64,000 nucleotides of DNA, from positions 62,001 through 126,000 of the forward strand of contig JAHHHP010000006.1 in assembly GCA_019359275.1 (NCBI GenBank), in the 5' to 3' direction. Shown here in pieces: positions 17,286 through 26,500 of the stretch. Origin of the DNA: Myxacorys chilensis ATA2-1-KO14 (GTDB taxonomy: Bacteria > Cyanobacteriota > Cyanobacteriia > Leptolyngbyales > Leptolyngbyaceae). The notes under the pieces were generated by a model that was not told the DNA's origin, ran no database searches, and saw only the letters and a list, made by a program, of their open reading frames with translations. Position 1 is the stretch's first letter. Every line of letters begins with the position of its first letter. The position numbers and the translations under genes were made by a program.

Positions 17286-19115
17286 GTGCGGTTTTGCAGG
17301 AGCTTCACTAGAAAAGTACGACAGAACAACCTCGCGGTTGGTCTCTCAATTGGGCTAAGTCTAGTATTATTCCTGAGCCAGCCTACTCTTGCACAAGAGA
17401 CTGCTGCACAAGAACCTGCCTCGCCTATTCTAAGTCTGCCTAAACTGGCGTCGCCACTAGAGTTACAAAAACGTCTCAGTAGTTCGCTGACCCCTGATGC
17501 CGAAGTACAGAAGGGAGAGGTGCGCTTAGATGGTTATCGGTTATTTACGATCGCATCGTCCGTTGTTCGCGATTCGCCTCAAAATAGCCCGACTCAAAAT
17601 AATTCAACTCAAAATAATTCAGCAATGCCGCTGCAAGTCCGCATTGAAGGAATTGAAGCGACACTCAACCGAATTGCGAAACGGAACCTCGACGAAGCCG
17701 ACTTGAAGGTGAGTTCAACGATCGATTCGAGCAGCAATCTGCCGGTCATTTCGGTGAATGGCCAGTATCTGATGACGGTAACAACCCTAGATGCTCAATT
17801 GCAAGGGCAAGAGCCATCTGCTTATGCCGAAGAGTTAACCCAAATCATTCGGTCGGCGTTGCTGCGATCGCGGCAAGAACGACAGTCCGAGTTTTTGGGT
17901 CGACAGGTTCTTGTGGCGCTGGGGATTCTGCTTAGCCTAGCTATTGCGAGTCGAGCGTTGGCTCACGTTCAGCGACGGCTCAAAGAGCAGCGCGATCGCA
18001 TTGCCTCGGAGATCCCACCTGTTCCGCCGACTCAAGAATTATCTCCTCATGAAACGCATCTGATTGTGCAGCAACAGATGATGAAGCGGCAGCAGCGTAA
18101 CTTCAAGGATGTCCAACGTCGTCTCCTAAGACTTGGACAAGCAATGATTTGGAGTAGCGGCGGGTTCGTGCTGTTGGGATTGTTTCCTTACACTCGCTGG
18201 CTACAGCCAATTGTGCTATCGACGCCCTTAAGAGTGGTCACGATTATATTAGTGACCTATGTTTTGATGCGAGTTAGTGATGTATTGATCGATCGATTAT
18301 TTCGCGTATTAGAGAAAGGAGAATTCATCTCTCTAGAAGACTCTCAGCGAGTTTTTCTACGATTGTCTACCTTTTCTAGAGTGGCGAAAAGTCTAGCTGC
18401 AATTGTACTTGTTAGTATTGCGATTCTACTAGTTTTATCTTCGATCGGCATCCAAATTATTCCACTACTAGCAGGAGCAGGAATTGTTGGTTTAGGAATT
18501 TCGCTAGCTTCTCAAAGTTTAATCAAAGATATAATTAATGGGTTCTTAATTTTATTAGAAGATCAGTACGCTGTAGGTGACATTATTCAGGTTGGTAAAG
18601 TTAGTGGTTTAGTTGAATCTCTTAACTTGAGAATCACGCAGTTACGCAATGCAGAAGGGCGCTTGATTACTATTCCAAATAGTACTATCACTGTTGTAGA
18701 AAATTTGTCGAAAGATTGGTCACGGGTAGATTTGTCGATCGTAATTTCATCTGATACGAACTTGGATCGTGCCATGCAATTGATTCAAAAGATCGGTACT
18801 GAATTGAGCCGATCTCAGGACTGGCAGGAGAAGATTGTAGAGCCACCAGAGGTACTAGGAGTAGAAGATTTCAGTAGTAATGGCATCACGATTCGGGTCT
18901 GGATTAAAACGCAGCCACTACAACAGTGGAACGTAGGACGCGAGTTTCGCCGTCGCTTGAAGTTGGCTTTAGATTCAGAAGGGATTGAAATCGGAGTACC
19001 GCAGCAGATTTTCTCACTCCACGAAACTTCAGACGACAAGGAAAATAGAGGCGATCGAGATGGCAGCTTGAATCCGCTGAGTAAGAAAACAAACTCGTTG
19101 AGTAACAATCGGTAA
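17286..19115 (+). CDS. MscS family mechanosensitive channel, secreted N-domain
   Basis: About 609 residues. Three starts are possible: TTG 17262, ATG 17280 and GTG 17286. AGGAGG at 17273-17278 is ideally spaced (7 bases) only for the GTG. A signal peptide comes first (cleavage near PTLAQE), then a periplasmic domain to about residue 200, then transmembrane helices at about 205-225, 285-330 and 365-400. The MscS pore helix (GAGIVGLGISLASQSLIKD) and beta domain (EDQYAVGDIIQVGKVSGLVE) follow. Its role is osmotic pressure release. The C-terminal tail is polar. Confidence 0.9.
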   Translation: MRFCRSFTRKVRQNNLAVGLSIGLSLVLFLSQPTLAQETAAQEPASPILSLPKLASPLELQKRLSSSLTPDAEVQKGEVRLDGYRLFTIASSVVRDSPQNSPTQNNSTQNNSAMPLQVRIEGIEATLNRIAKRNLDEADLKVSSTIDSSSNLPVISVNGQYLMTVTTLDAQLQGQEPSAYAEELTQIIRSALLRSRQERQSEFLGRQVLVALGILLSLAIASRALAHVQRRLKEQRDRIASEIPPVPPTQELSPHETHLIVQQQMMKRQQRNFKDVQRRLLRLGQAMIWSSGGFVLLGLFPYTRWLQPIVLSTPLRVVTIILVTYVLMRVSDVLIDRLFRVLEKGEFISLEDSQRVFLRLSTFSRVAKSLAAIVLVSIAILLVLSSIGIQIIPLLAGAGIVGLGISLASQSLIKDIINGFLILLEDQYAVGDIIQVGKVSGLVESLNLRITQLRNAEGRLITIPNSTITVVENLSKDWSRVDLSIVISSDTNLDRAMQLIQKIGTELSRSQDWQEKIVEPPEVLGVEDFSSNGITIRVWIKTQPLQQWNVGREFRRRLKLALDSEGIEIGVPQQIFSLHETSDDKENRGDRDGSLNPLSKKTNSLSNNR

Positions 19116-19499
19116 AACGGAAGCTTGGGTCATTGCTTTGTTTCAACGCTCTGTTTCAAGGGATTAAGCTCTCATCGTTAGTTAGGCAGCGACAATAATG
19201 CCCATAGAATTGAGGAGGTGTTGACGTATTTGAGGGCTTCTCTAGCGGTTCGCATCGTTCTAGAGTGACACTGTGCGAGATGGGGTGTGGCAATCCCCGT
19301 TACGATAGGTCACAATTTCATCATTTCTGGAGACTCATTGGTTGCACAATATCTAAATATTCCAATCCTTCAATAGAGTACTTTAGCCTGCGTTCATACC
19401 TCGGCTCAGACGCGAACTTCCGAAGCCCTAAAAATCTTGGGTCGGATTTTTGAGAAGATCCAACGTTAAGATTAGATCACCCTCACCTCTCCCTTGCTG
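19116..19499. other. Intergenic region before ccmO
   Basis: About 380 bases. A 62-codon frame (19265-19453) lacks support. No clear ribosome binding site precedes ccmO. Nothing else is recognised. Confidence 0.45.
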
Positions 19500-20363
19500 A
19501 TGAATCGCTCAGACCGCTTTACCGATACCGCCCTTGGTCTCATTTCGACCCAAAGTTTCCCTGCGATCGTAGGGACGGCAGACATGATGCTGAAGTCAGC
19601 CGGGGTAACGCTTGTCGGCTATGAAATGATTGGCGGCGGCTTTTGTACTGCCGTTGTTCGGGGTGGCATTTCTGATGTGCGATTAGCGATCGACGTGGGC
19701 AAAGACACTGCCGAGCAATTTGGGCAAGAGGTTTCAACGATTGTGATTGCTCGACCAATGGCAAATTTAGAAGCCGTGTTGCCGATTGGTAGTAGGCTTG
19801 CACAACTCGCGTTGGGGCAAGAAGGTAATCGGTTCCGAAACTTAGCAGTGGGACTCCTAGAAACGCGCGGATTTCCAGCGATGGTCGGTGCGGCAGATGC
19901 GATGCTCAAATCTGCTGATGTAACGTTCACAGCGTACCACTCGATTGGCGCGGGGCTATGTACTGCGATTATTCGAGGCACGGTTGCGAATGTGGCGATG
20001 GCGGTTGATGTGGGTATGCAAGAAGCCGATCGCATCGGAGAACTGCACTCTGTGATGGTGATTCCCCGCGCACTAGAAGATTTAGATCAGACCTTACCAC
20101 TTGCGAAATGCTGGCTCGAAGAACTACAGCCACTCCAAATTCCAATTCAAGTTCGCGAAGTAGAACGAGAGCTAGTCGCCCTTCCAGAGCTTCAGAAAGC
20201 GCCTATCCCCTTAGCGGCTCCTCTTTCTCAAGACAAACAACTCCCCGAAGCACGAGCAGTAGAATTCCCTGAGCCAACAGCCGAGCCTGTTGCTGAACCT
20301 ATCGCCGAACCTGTTATTGAACCGATCGTCGAAAACGAATCCCTTCAATTCCCTGAGGAATAG
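19500..20363 (+). CDS. ccmO: Carboxysome shell protein CcmO, two BMC domains
   Basis: 287 residues from ATG 19500 (a TTG at 19494 is also in frame). Two tandem BMC domains at residues about 8-90 and 113-195 each show the pattern ALGLI.T..FPA.VG.AD.MLKSA. The starting FTDTALGLISTQSFPAIVGT is the usual CcmO N-terminus. The protein forms the pseudohexameric shell tile of beta-carboxysomes. A C-terminal tail of about 90 residues is acidic and Pro-rich, with PVAEPIAEPVIEPI repeats. No ccmK/L/M/N genes are in the window; a detached ccmO is common in beta-cyanobacteria. Confidence 0.93.
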   Translation: MNRSDRFTDTALGLISTQSFPAIVGTADMMLKSAGVTLVGYEMIGGGFCTAVVRGGISDVRLAIDVGKDTAEQFGQEVSTIVIARPMANLEAVLPIGSRLAQLALGQEGNRFRNLAVGLLETRGFPAMVGAADAMLKSADVTFTAYHSIGAGLCTAIIRGTVANVAMAVDVGMQEADRIGELHSVMVIPRALEDLDQTLPLAKCWLEELQPLQIPIQVREVERELVALPELQKAPIPLAAPLSQDKQLPEARAVEFPEPTAEPVAEPIAEPVIEPIVENESLQFPEE

Positions 20364-20394
20364 TGGGCGTTGCTTAATCTAGTGCTGCGTCAAG

Positions 20395-21057
20395 TCAAAG
20401 ACGAGGGATGAAAAAAGGATCAGAGCTGATTTCATCCCTCACTGATCGCTTACGAATTTTTGACTGAATTGCGCTTTCCAAGCCAATACCGAGTTGCTGC
20501 CAATGCTTCGGGTACCGAGACGAAGGAGGCAAAGGACCCAACGTTGCGACTTGGCAGTAGGCGCAGAGGGCTTCGTTCTCGCTCCACTCCTCGCGCGCTA
20601 GCTCCGCAGACAGCAACGAGTCCATCATTTTGCCTGCGATCGCGATCGGTAGCCAGGGACTGTTCTGCGCTCGATTCTTGCCACCTGCACTCGCAAGCCA
20701 AGCGGTGATTGCGTAATTGAGTATCATCAGCGGACGATCTGGCGAATTAAAGCAGCTGTAGGCGTAGTTAGAAGCATCAACTTTGCTTGAATCAAAAATG
20801 GGGATGGGGGGCGCAAGTAAGTCACTGACCACTCCAGTTTGATAGAGCGTAAAGATTTGTCCCATCGCTCCTCCCAACGTAGATAGTTCAACAATTAAGC
20901 GGCGGCGAGTGAGGTTGTCGCTCTGCCCTTTACGCAGTTCCTCGCCAAGCTGTCGTGGCTCCAGTCTGCATCCCTCAATTTTCTCCCTCCGTGAGAACCT
21001 TCCTCTAAAAGGGCACTCTACGCCTGTAGTTTCCGTATGGTTTGATGTCGGATGCAT
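20395..21057 (-). CDS. VKOR-like membrane protein, start uncertain
   Basis: Up to 220 residues. From about residue 50 the sequence follows a pattern I associate with vitamin K epoxide reductase-like proteins: RRRLIVELSTLGGAM, the LYQTGVV..L..PPIPIFDSSKVDAS segment, an A..GGKNRAQ..PWLPIAIAGK segment, and CAYC near residue 167 as the likely redox pair. The only canonical start (ATG 21057) overlaps the 5' end of the divergent gene, and the first ~45 residues do not look conserved, so the start is doubtful. The family assignment is tentative. Confidence 0.55.
   Translation of the reverse strand: MHPTSNHTETTGVECPFRGRFSRREKIEGCRLEPRQLGEELRKGQSDNLTRRRLIVELSTLGGAMGQIFTLYQTGVVSDLLAPPIPIFDSSKVDASNYAYSCFNSPDRPLMILNYAITAWLASAGGKNRAQNSPWLPIAIAGKMMDSLLSAELAREEWSENEALCAYCQVATLGPLPPSSRYPKHWQQLGIGLESAIQSKIRKRSVRDEISSDPFFIPRL
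20403..20440. terminator. Hairpin at end of VKOR-like gene
   Basis: GAGGGATGAAA / TTTCATCCCTC, 11-bp perfect arms, inside the last codons of the minus-strand gene and 40 bases after the ccmO stop. Its arms resemble the heptamer arrays at 61.4 kb. Confidence 0.5.
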
Positions 21058-22271
21058 CTGCCCTAATTGCTCATCAATTTGAACGCGACACCCATGCCGT
21101 TCGGATTAAGAAATTAATGCTCTATGCCTGCAAAGACTGGTGGGAGAATGATTCTGCCCGTTTAAGTACTATTGATTTAGAAGAATTAGTAGACGAACTT
21201 CACCAGCGCTACCCGACTTTAGAGCGACTGCGATCGCGTCTCAACCATTTAGTCGGCATGCTGAACAAATCCGCTGAATACCAGGTTGTTGCACAGTTCA
21301 TCACCACTGGGCTATCCGTGCTTTACGTGACGAGCGGTTCTGATGGTGAAGCAATGACTCAGATTGTCAACCCATCGCAGCCTGTAACCCCTCACGCAAA
21401 AATTGCACACCTTTTAGAATCTGATGCCAATCTCAGCCGCATCAAGAAACTATTGATTTGTGTGTGTCGAAAATATTGGGAAGCGAATCCTTATGTAATT
21501 GAGCAAACGTTGCTAACAGATTTGCTTCAGGAGCTAACAAAAGCATACGCCACGCTTGACTGCCTCCGAGTTGGATTAGCCGCTGCGGTCAAAACTTTGA
21601 ATAAGCCGATCGAGTATGCCCTGATTGCAGAAGCCATTTTGCAGGTGATCGAGCCGTTGTATTCTATTGAGATCCCTGCTGCGAAGCCGCTCAAGCCGAC
21701 AGCAACGAATTTAGTGCCAACAGCGGCAGCCTATTCCCCATCAAAGCCGCTTCCCATCGATTTATTTGATCTGAGGTTAGAGATTTTCAAGTACACCAAT
21801 CCACTCCGCGCTAAAATTTTGCTGTTTTCGCTGGCTTACTATCGGTTTGAGTTTCGATCGCAAGATTGGTCAAACCTTAAGCTCTACAGTTTAGAAGGGT
21901 TACTGCGAACGATATTGAGTCAAGCGGTTAGCGTAGAGCGCAACCTAGACCGAACTGCACTAGAAGATCTGCAACACAGGCTCCAAGAGATGGCACAACA
22001 GTTTAGTGATCCGTCTGAACTAGGAGGCAGCAATGGCAACGAGTATCTCGACGTTGGACAGGCGCTAATCAAGGCGCTAAAGCCAAACTATAGTGTGCTA
22101 CAGCAGCAGATTCAGCACACTTTACAGTCAGGTAGCGCTGCCGATACCACTTGTGCCAGTCCCACTCAAGTTGTGACCCAGCCTTCTGCGTCTCCAGAAT
22201 CGCATCAAAACCGCGATTCGCTCCGTGCAGATCCGAAGGATCGCCAGGAAATTTCGGGGAGAACTCCATGA
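21045..22271 (+). CDS. Three-repeat helical protein of unknown function
   Basis: 408 residues from ATG 21045. It consists of three all-helical segments of about 90-120 residues. The first two are clearly homologous: IAHQFERDTHAVRIKKLMLYACKDWWE and IAHLLESDANLSRIKKLLICVCRKYWE, followed in both by a TLERLR / TLDCLR helix and an LNKS.EY / LNKPIEY turn. The third (about 240-370) keeps the RAKILLFSLAYYRFE helix and the YSLEGLLRTIL segment but is more divergent. The polar tail overlaps the next start by ATGA, so it is coupled to the pentapeptide-repeat gene. No catalytic motif. Not recognised; a protein-interaction or adaptor role is possible. Confidence 0.7.
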   Translation: MSDASALIAHQFERDTHAVRIKKLMLYACKDWWENDSARLSTIDLEELVDELHQRYPTLERLRSRLNHLVGMLNKSAEYQVVAQFITTGLSVLYVTSGSDGEAMTQIVNPSQPVTPHAKIAHLLESDANLSRIKKLLICVCRKYWEANPYVIEQTLLTDLLQELTKAYATLDCLRVGLAAAVKTLNKPIEYALIAEAILQVIEPLYSIEIPAAKPLKPTATNLVPTAAAYSPSKPLPIDLFDLRLEIFKYTNPLRAKILLFSLAYYRFEFRSQDWSNLKLYSLEGLLRTILSQAVSVERNLDRTALEDLQHRLQEMAQQFSDPSELGGSNGNEYLDVGQALIKALKPNYSVLQQQIQHTLQSGSAADTTCASPTQVVTQPSASPESHQNRDSLRADPKDRQEISGRTP

Positions 22272-23263
22272 ACGCTGAAGAATTACTACAACGCTATGAA
22301 GCAGGAGAAACTAATTTCTCTAAACAAAATCTAAGTAGCGCAAACTTGATGGGAGCAGACCTCATTGGAGTAGATTTGAGCCATGCTGATCTCCACAACG
22401 CGACTCTGGTCTTGGCCTACCTCAACCGATCGAACTTAACCTCGGCAAATTTGCTGGGCACAAAGCTATGTGGGGCAAACCTGAGCCAAGCCGACTTACT
22501 AAACGCAAACTTGCGAGATGCTGACTTGCAAGGAGCTGTTCTCTACAATGCCGATTTACGAGGGGCTGATTTAGGTCTAGCCGTACTACTAGATGCAAAT
22601 TTGATCGGGGCAGACTTGCGTAACGTCAATTTGAGCGGAGCCGACTTGCGGGGAGCCTGTTTAAAGGGGGCAAACTTCCGGGAAGAGAAACGCTGCTACG
22701 ACGGCTCAAACTTGCGAGGAACGGATTTGCGCGGGGCTGATTTGCGCGGGGCCAACTTGGCAGGAGCCGATCTCAGTCGAGCCAATCTTGCAGGTGCGAA
22801 TTTGAATGAGGCCAATTTGCGAGAAGTCGATCTGAGCCAAGCCAATCTGAGTGAAACTCGCTTGAACGGCGCGTTTCTAACTGACGCCAACTTGAGCGGA
22901 GCAAATCTTAGCCAAGCGAGTTTGCGGGACGCAAAGCTGAATCGCGCAAGGCTGAGTGACGCCAATCTAAATGACGCAGATTTAGCAGATGCGACCCTCA
23001 ACGCTGTCAACCTGCACAAAGCAAGCTTGCAGCATGCCAATCTTTACCGAGTCCGGCTGAACCAAGCTGACCTGAGCCGCGCCAACTTGAAAAATGCCTA
23101 CTTAGTCGAAGCGGTTTTAATTGAAGCGTACTTGGGTCGGGCAAATCTTCAAGGTGCAAACCTCACGCGAGCCAATCTTGCCAAAGCAGAACTCAGTAGT
23201 GCTCTACTAGGAGAAGCGATCTTAACAGGGGCAACACTGCCCGATGGAAGTGTGGAGGAATGA
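22268..23263 (+). CDS. Pentapeptide-repeat protein
   Basis: 331 residues. The start ATG at 22268 overlaps the previous stop (ATGA). Almost the whole protein, from residue about 20, consists of A(D/N)L.. pentapeptides forming a right-handed quadrilateral beta-helix. One short break, REEKRCYDGS, occurs near residue 140. The N-terminal MNAEELLQRYEAGE helix is common to cyanobacterial members. Such proteins are abundant in cyanobacteria, and few have a known role. The coupling suggests it acts with the three-repeat helical protein. Confidence 0.93.
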   Translation: MNAEELLQRYEAGETNFSKQNLSSANLMGADLIGVDLSHADLHNATLVLAYLNRSNLTSANLLGTKLCGANLSQADLLNANLRDADLQGAVLYNADLRGADLGLAVLLDANLIGADLRNVNLSGADLRGACLKGANFREEKRCYDGSNLRGTDLRGADLRGANLAGADLSRANLAGANLNEANLREVDLSQANLSETRLNGAFLTDANLSGANLSQASLRDAKLNRARLSDANLNDADLADATLNAVNLHKASLQHANLYRVRLNQADLSRANLKNAYLVEAVLIEAYLGRANLQGANLTRANLAKAELSSALLGEAILTGATLPDGSVEE

Positions 23264-23508
23264 CGAGGGGCAGATCGGAACACAGCTGGAAAGGTAACAA
23301 TTTTAACAGCTAAGCGATCGCGCTTCATCGATCTAGATTTTTGTGCCAGTAGAGACTGTGATTGCCGTGTCGGAGATGATGATCACGGTTTATACTCTGT
23401 TGGATACTTGTCCACATGCTTTATTTTTGACATCTTTTTAGAAATTCTTCGGCTCAGAAATTCGGGGGTGTGCTAACTATATATTGGCTCTTTTGTGTCC
23501 TCGTGTAG

Positions 23509-26500
23509 ATGACTCCATCGCCCGAACCTCAAAATAATCCCCGAACCCCCTCTAGTAAACGCTTGTGGCTCGTGTTGCTCAGCCGCGTCGGCGTTCCGCT
23601 TGTCCTCGTTGGATTGCTTGCGATCGTAGGGGGTATGATCTACGGGTGGTTTTTTATCACTCAGAAACTTGCGCCGTTAGTCGAAGAGAGTCTGAGTAAA
23701 TCGCTCGATCGTCCGGTTCGGTTAGGTAAGATCGAGGGCGTTTCGCTGGCAAGTCTGCGATTTGGCAAAAGCGACATTCCAGCAACAGCGACCGATCGCG
23801 ATCGCGCGGCGATTGAGTCAGTCAAGGTTGGGTTTAATTTATGGCAAGTGATGTTGACCCGTAAATTAGATCTAGATGTCACGCTAAGTAAACCAAATCT
23901 TTATCTGGATCAAGATAAAGACGGAGCGTGGATCAGAACACAAATTTCTGCCCAAACGGACACTGGAACTGTCACCACAGAACTGAAATCACTTCGATTT
24001 GAAGATGCCACGCTGGAATTAGCCCCGTTTCCAAAACTGGGGAAAAAGAGAGTTTCTGTCAATCTAAACCGCATAAACGGTGACGCCGACATCTTCGATC
24101 GCAGCCGCCGAATCGCGTTTGACTTAGCCGGACAATCGACCACAGGCGGTAATTTTAATCTCAAGGGTGAACTGCTCAATAATAAGGGCGCAAATTTTAA
24201 TTTCAACGTTAGAGGACAAAACTTTTTAGTCGCAGAGATCGATCGATTAGTGAAGTTGCCGATTGATCTAACGCAAGGGCGAGGAAACGGAAACTTCGAC
24301 GTTATTCTCCGTCCAAATGTTCGCTCTGTTGTAAAAGGCACGGCTGAGTTTAAAGATGTAGCGCTACAAGTTCCTCAATTGCCACAAACATTGACCAGGG
24401 CAACAGGAAATCTACAAGTTAACGATACAGTAATTACTTTAGAGAAAACAACAGGAACGTTAGGAAAAATTCCATTCATTGCTAATGGAAAGATAGATAC
24501 TCAAAAAGGATTTGATCTCGCCGCGACCGTCAGAAACTTAGCGATCGCAGATTTCGTAAACACCTTTAAGGTTCAGCTTCCGGTGGCGACCTCTGGAGTA
24601 GTCAATGCAGACGTAAAATTGACTGGAGCGATCGATCAACCAATTGTGTCCGGCAATGTTCGCACTGCAAAACTCACCAAAATGGATAGGTTCACCTTGA
24701 GTCAAGCGATCGCAGACTTTCGACTCAATACCCGAACTCAGAATCTCGCCATTTCTAACCTGCGAGCAACGCCTACGGTAGGCGGACAGATCAGTGGAGA
24801 TGGTGCTCTGAATCTGGGCACGTCTCGAACAATCGCGTTCAGCGTCCGGGGTGAGAAATTACCGGGAGATCAAATTGCAAAACTCTATAATGCGGCTCCT
24901 GCAATTACCGTCGGTCGTGTCAACACTCAAGCGCGAATTAGCGGCACGTTAGATAATGTGCAAACAATCGCGCAGTGGCAAGCCCCCGAAGCAACCTATC
25001 CGGGCACTGGAGAAGTTGCGATCGCGAACGGAAACGCAACGCTGCGCAACACCGTTTTGCAAGTGGCAGGCGGAACCGTAATCGCAACCGGACAAACCGT
25101 TGGACAGCGCTGGGAAGCAACGGTTGGAGCATCGGGTATTCGAGCGGCTCAGTTTGTTCGATCTGTAGCAGGGCGGGTAAGCGGCAACTTTAAGTTATCA
25201 GGGCAATTGAGTTCATTTAACCTAGCTGATATTCAAATTAATGGACAAGCTAGACTCACTGAAGGCATTGGCAACATCAACGCTAAGATCAGTGCCATTC
25301 GAGGACAGTGGAAAGCCGATACGCAAATCGCAGGAATTGGGCTAAAACAATTTTCTCCAGACTTGCGCGGTCAGTTAACCGGAAATCTGAACGTGACCGG
25401 AACTGTGAATTCTTTCAGTCCCTCAAATATTCGCGCTAATGGACGAGTGCAACTGTCTGAAGGCATTTCGCTGATCACTGACCCGATCGCGGCTCAAATC
25501 GCCTGGAATGGTCGCAACATTAATGTTCAGCAAGCCACAGCTCCCGGATTTAGCGCTAACGGCACGCTCTTTACCCGCCTCGAGCCACGTCTTGATATCA
25601 CCGCGCTCGATCTCAACATCCGTACTACAGGCTATGCTCTCGCGAATCTCCCGATTCCTCGTCCCCCTGTCACCCAACTGAGCGGAGTCGTTGACCTGAC
25701 TGGACGCCTGACCGGAACGCCTGCGGCTCCTAGAGTGGTGGGAAGTACAACGGTGCGGGGACTATCGCTAAATGGGATTGCTTTTGATCCGATCTTGCGC
25801 GGCAATTTACAACTGAATTCAACTGGAGGATTTAACGTCCAGGTAGCAGGCACTCGCGATTCGCTCCGCGAAGCTCCGGATCGCATTGCGCTAGCGCTGA
25901 ATCCGGCGTATCGACCGATTTCGCTCGATGTGCAGCGGGGTGGCGCAACGGTCATCGGCAGAGCGACGGCAAATAATTTGTTTGCGGTTAACGTTCGACA
26001 ACTAGAACTGAATGGATTTATTCTTCCAGGAGTTAATACGGCGGCTTTGGGCGGTTTTGGTGGACAGCTCTCAGGAAATTTCAACATTGATTTAGATCGA
26101 CTGCGTGTGGTGAATGGAGCGTTAGCCGTAGACAATCCTCGCCTCGGAACGTTTAGAGGAGAGCGAATTAGCACTCGCTTTGTCAATCGCAACAATGTGT
26201 TTCAGTTTGATGAAACCATCGTCAGAAGAGACAACAGCCAATATGCGTTGTCAGGAAATCTAGATCTGCGATCGCAACCCCGATTTGATGGACAGGTTGT
26301 GGTCTCTCAGGGCAGACTCGAAGACATTCTGCAAACGTTACAAATCTCTCAAATTAGCGATCTGTCTCGTGGGATGCAATCGCCGACCTATGGCAGTGCT
26401 GCCGACTTGAAAACCGCTGCTGTAGGAACACCAGAACGATCGCTAGACGACCAGATCAAACGGTTTTCGGAAATTATCGCGTTGCTCAGACAACGGGCAA

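Noticed and set aside
19265..19453. 62-codon frame upstream of ccmO
   Set aside because: No ribosome binding site, odd composition and no motif.
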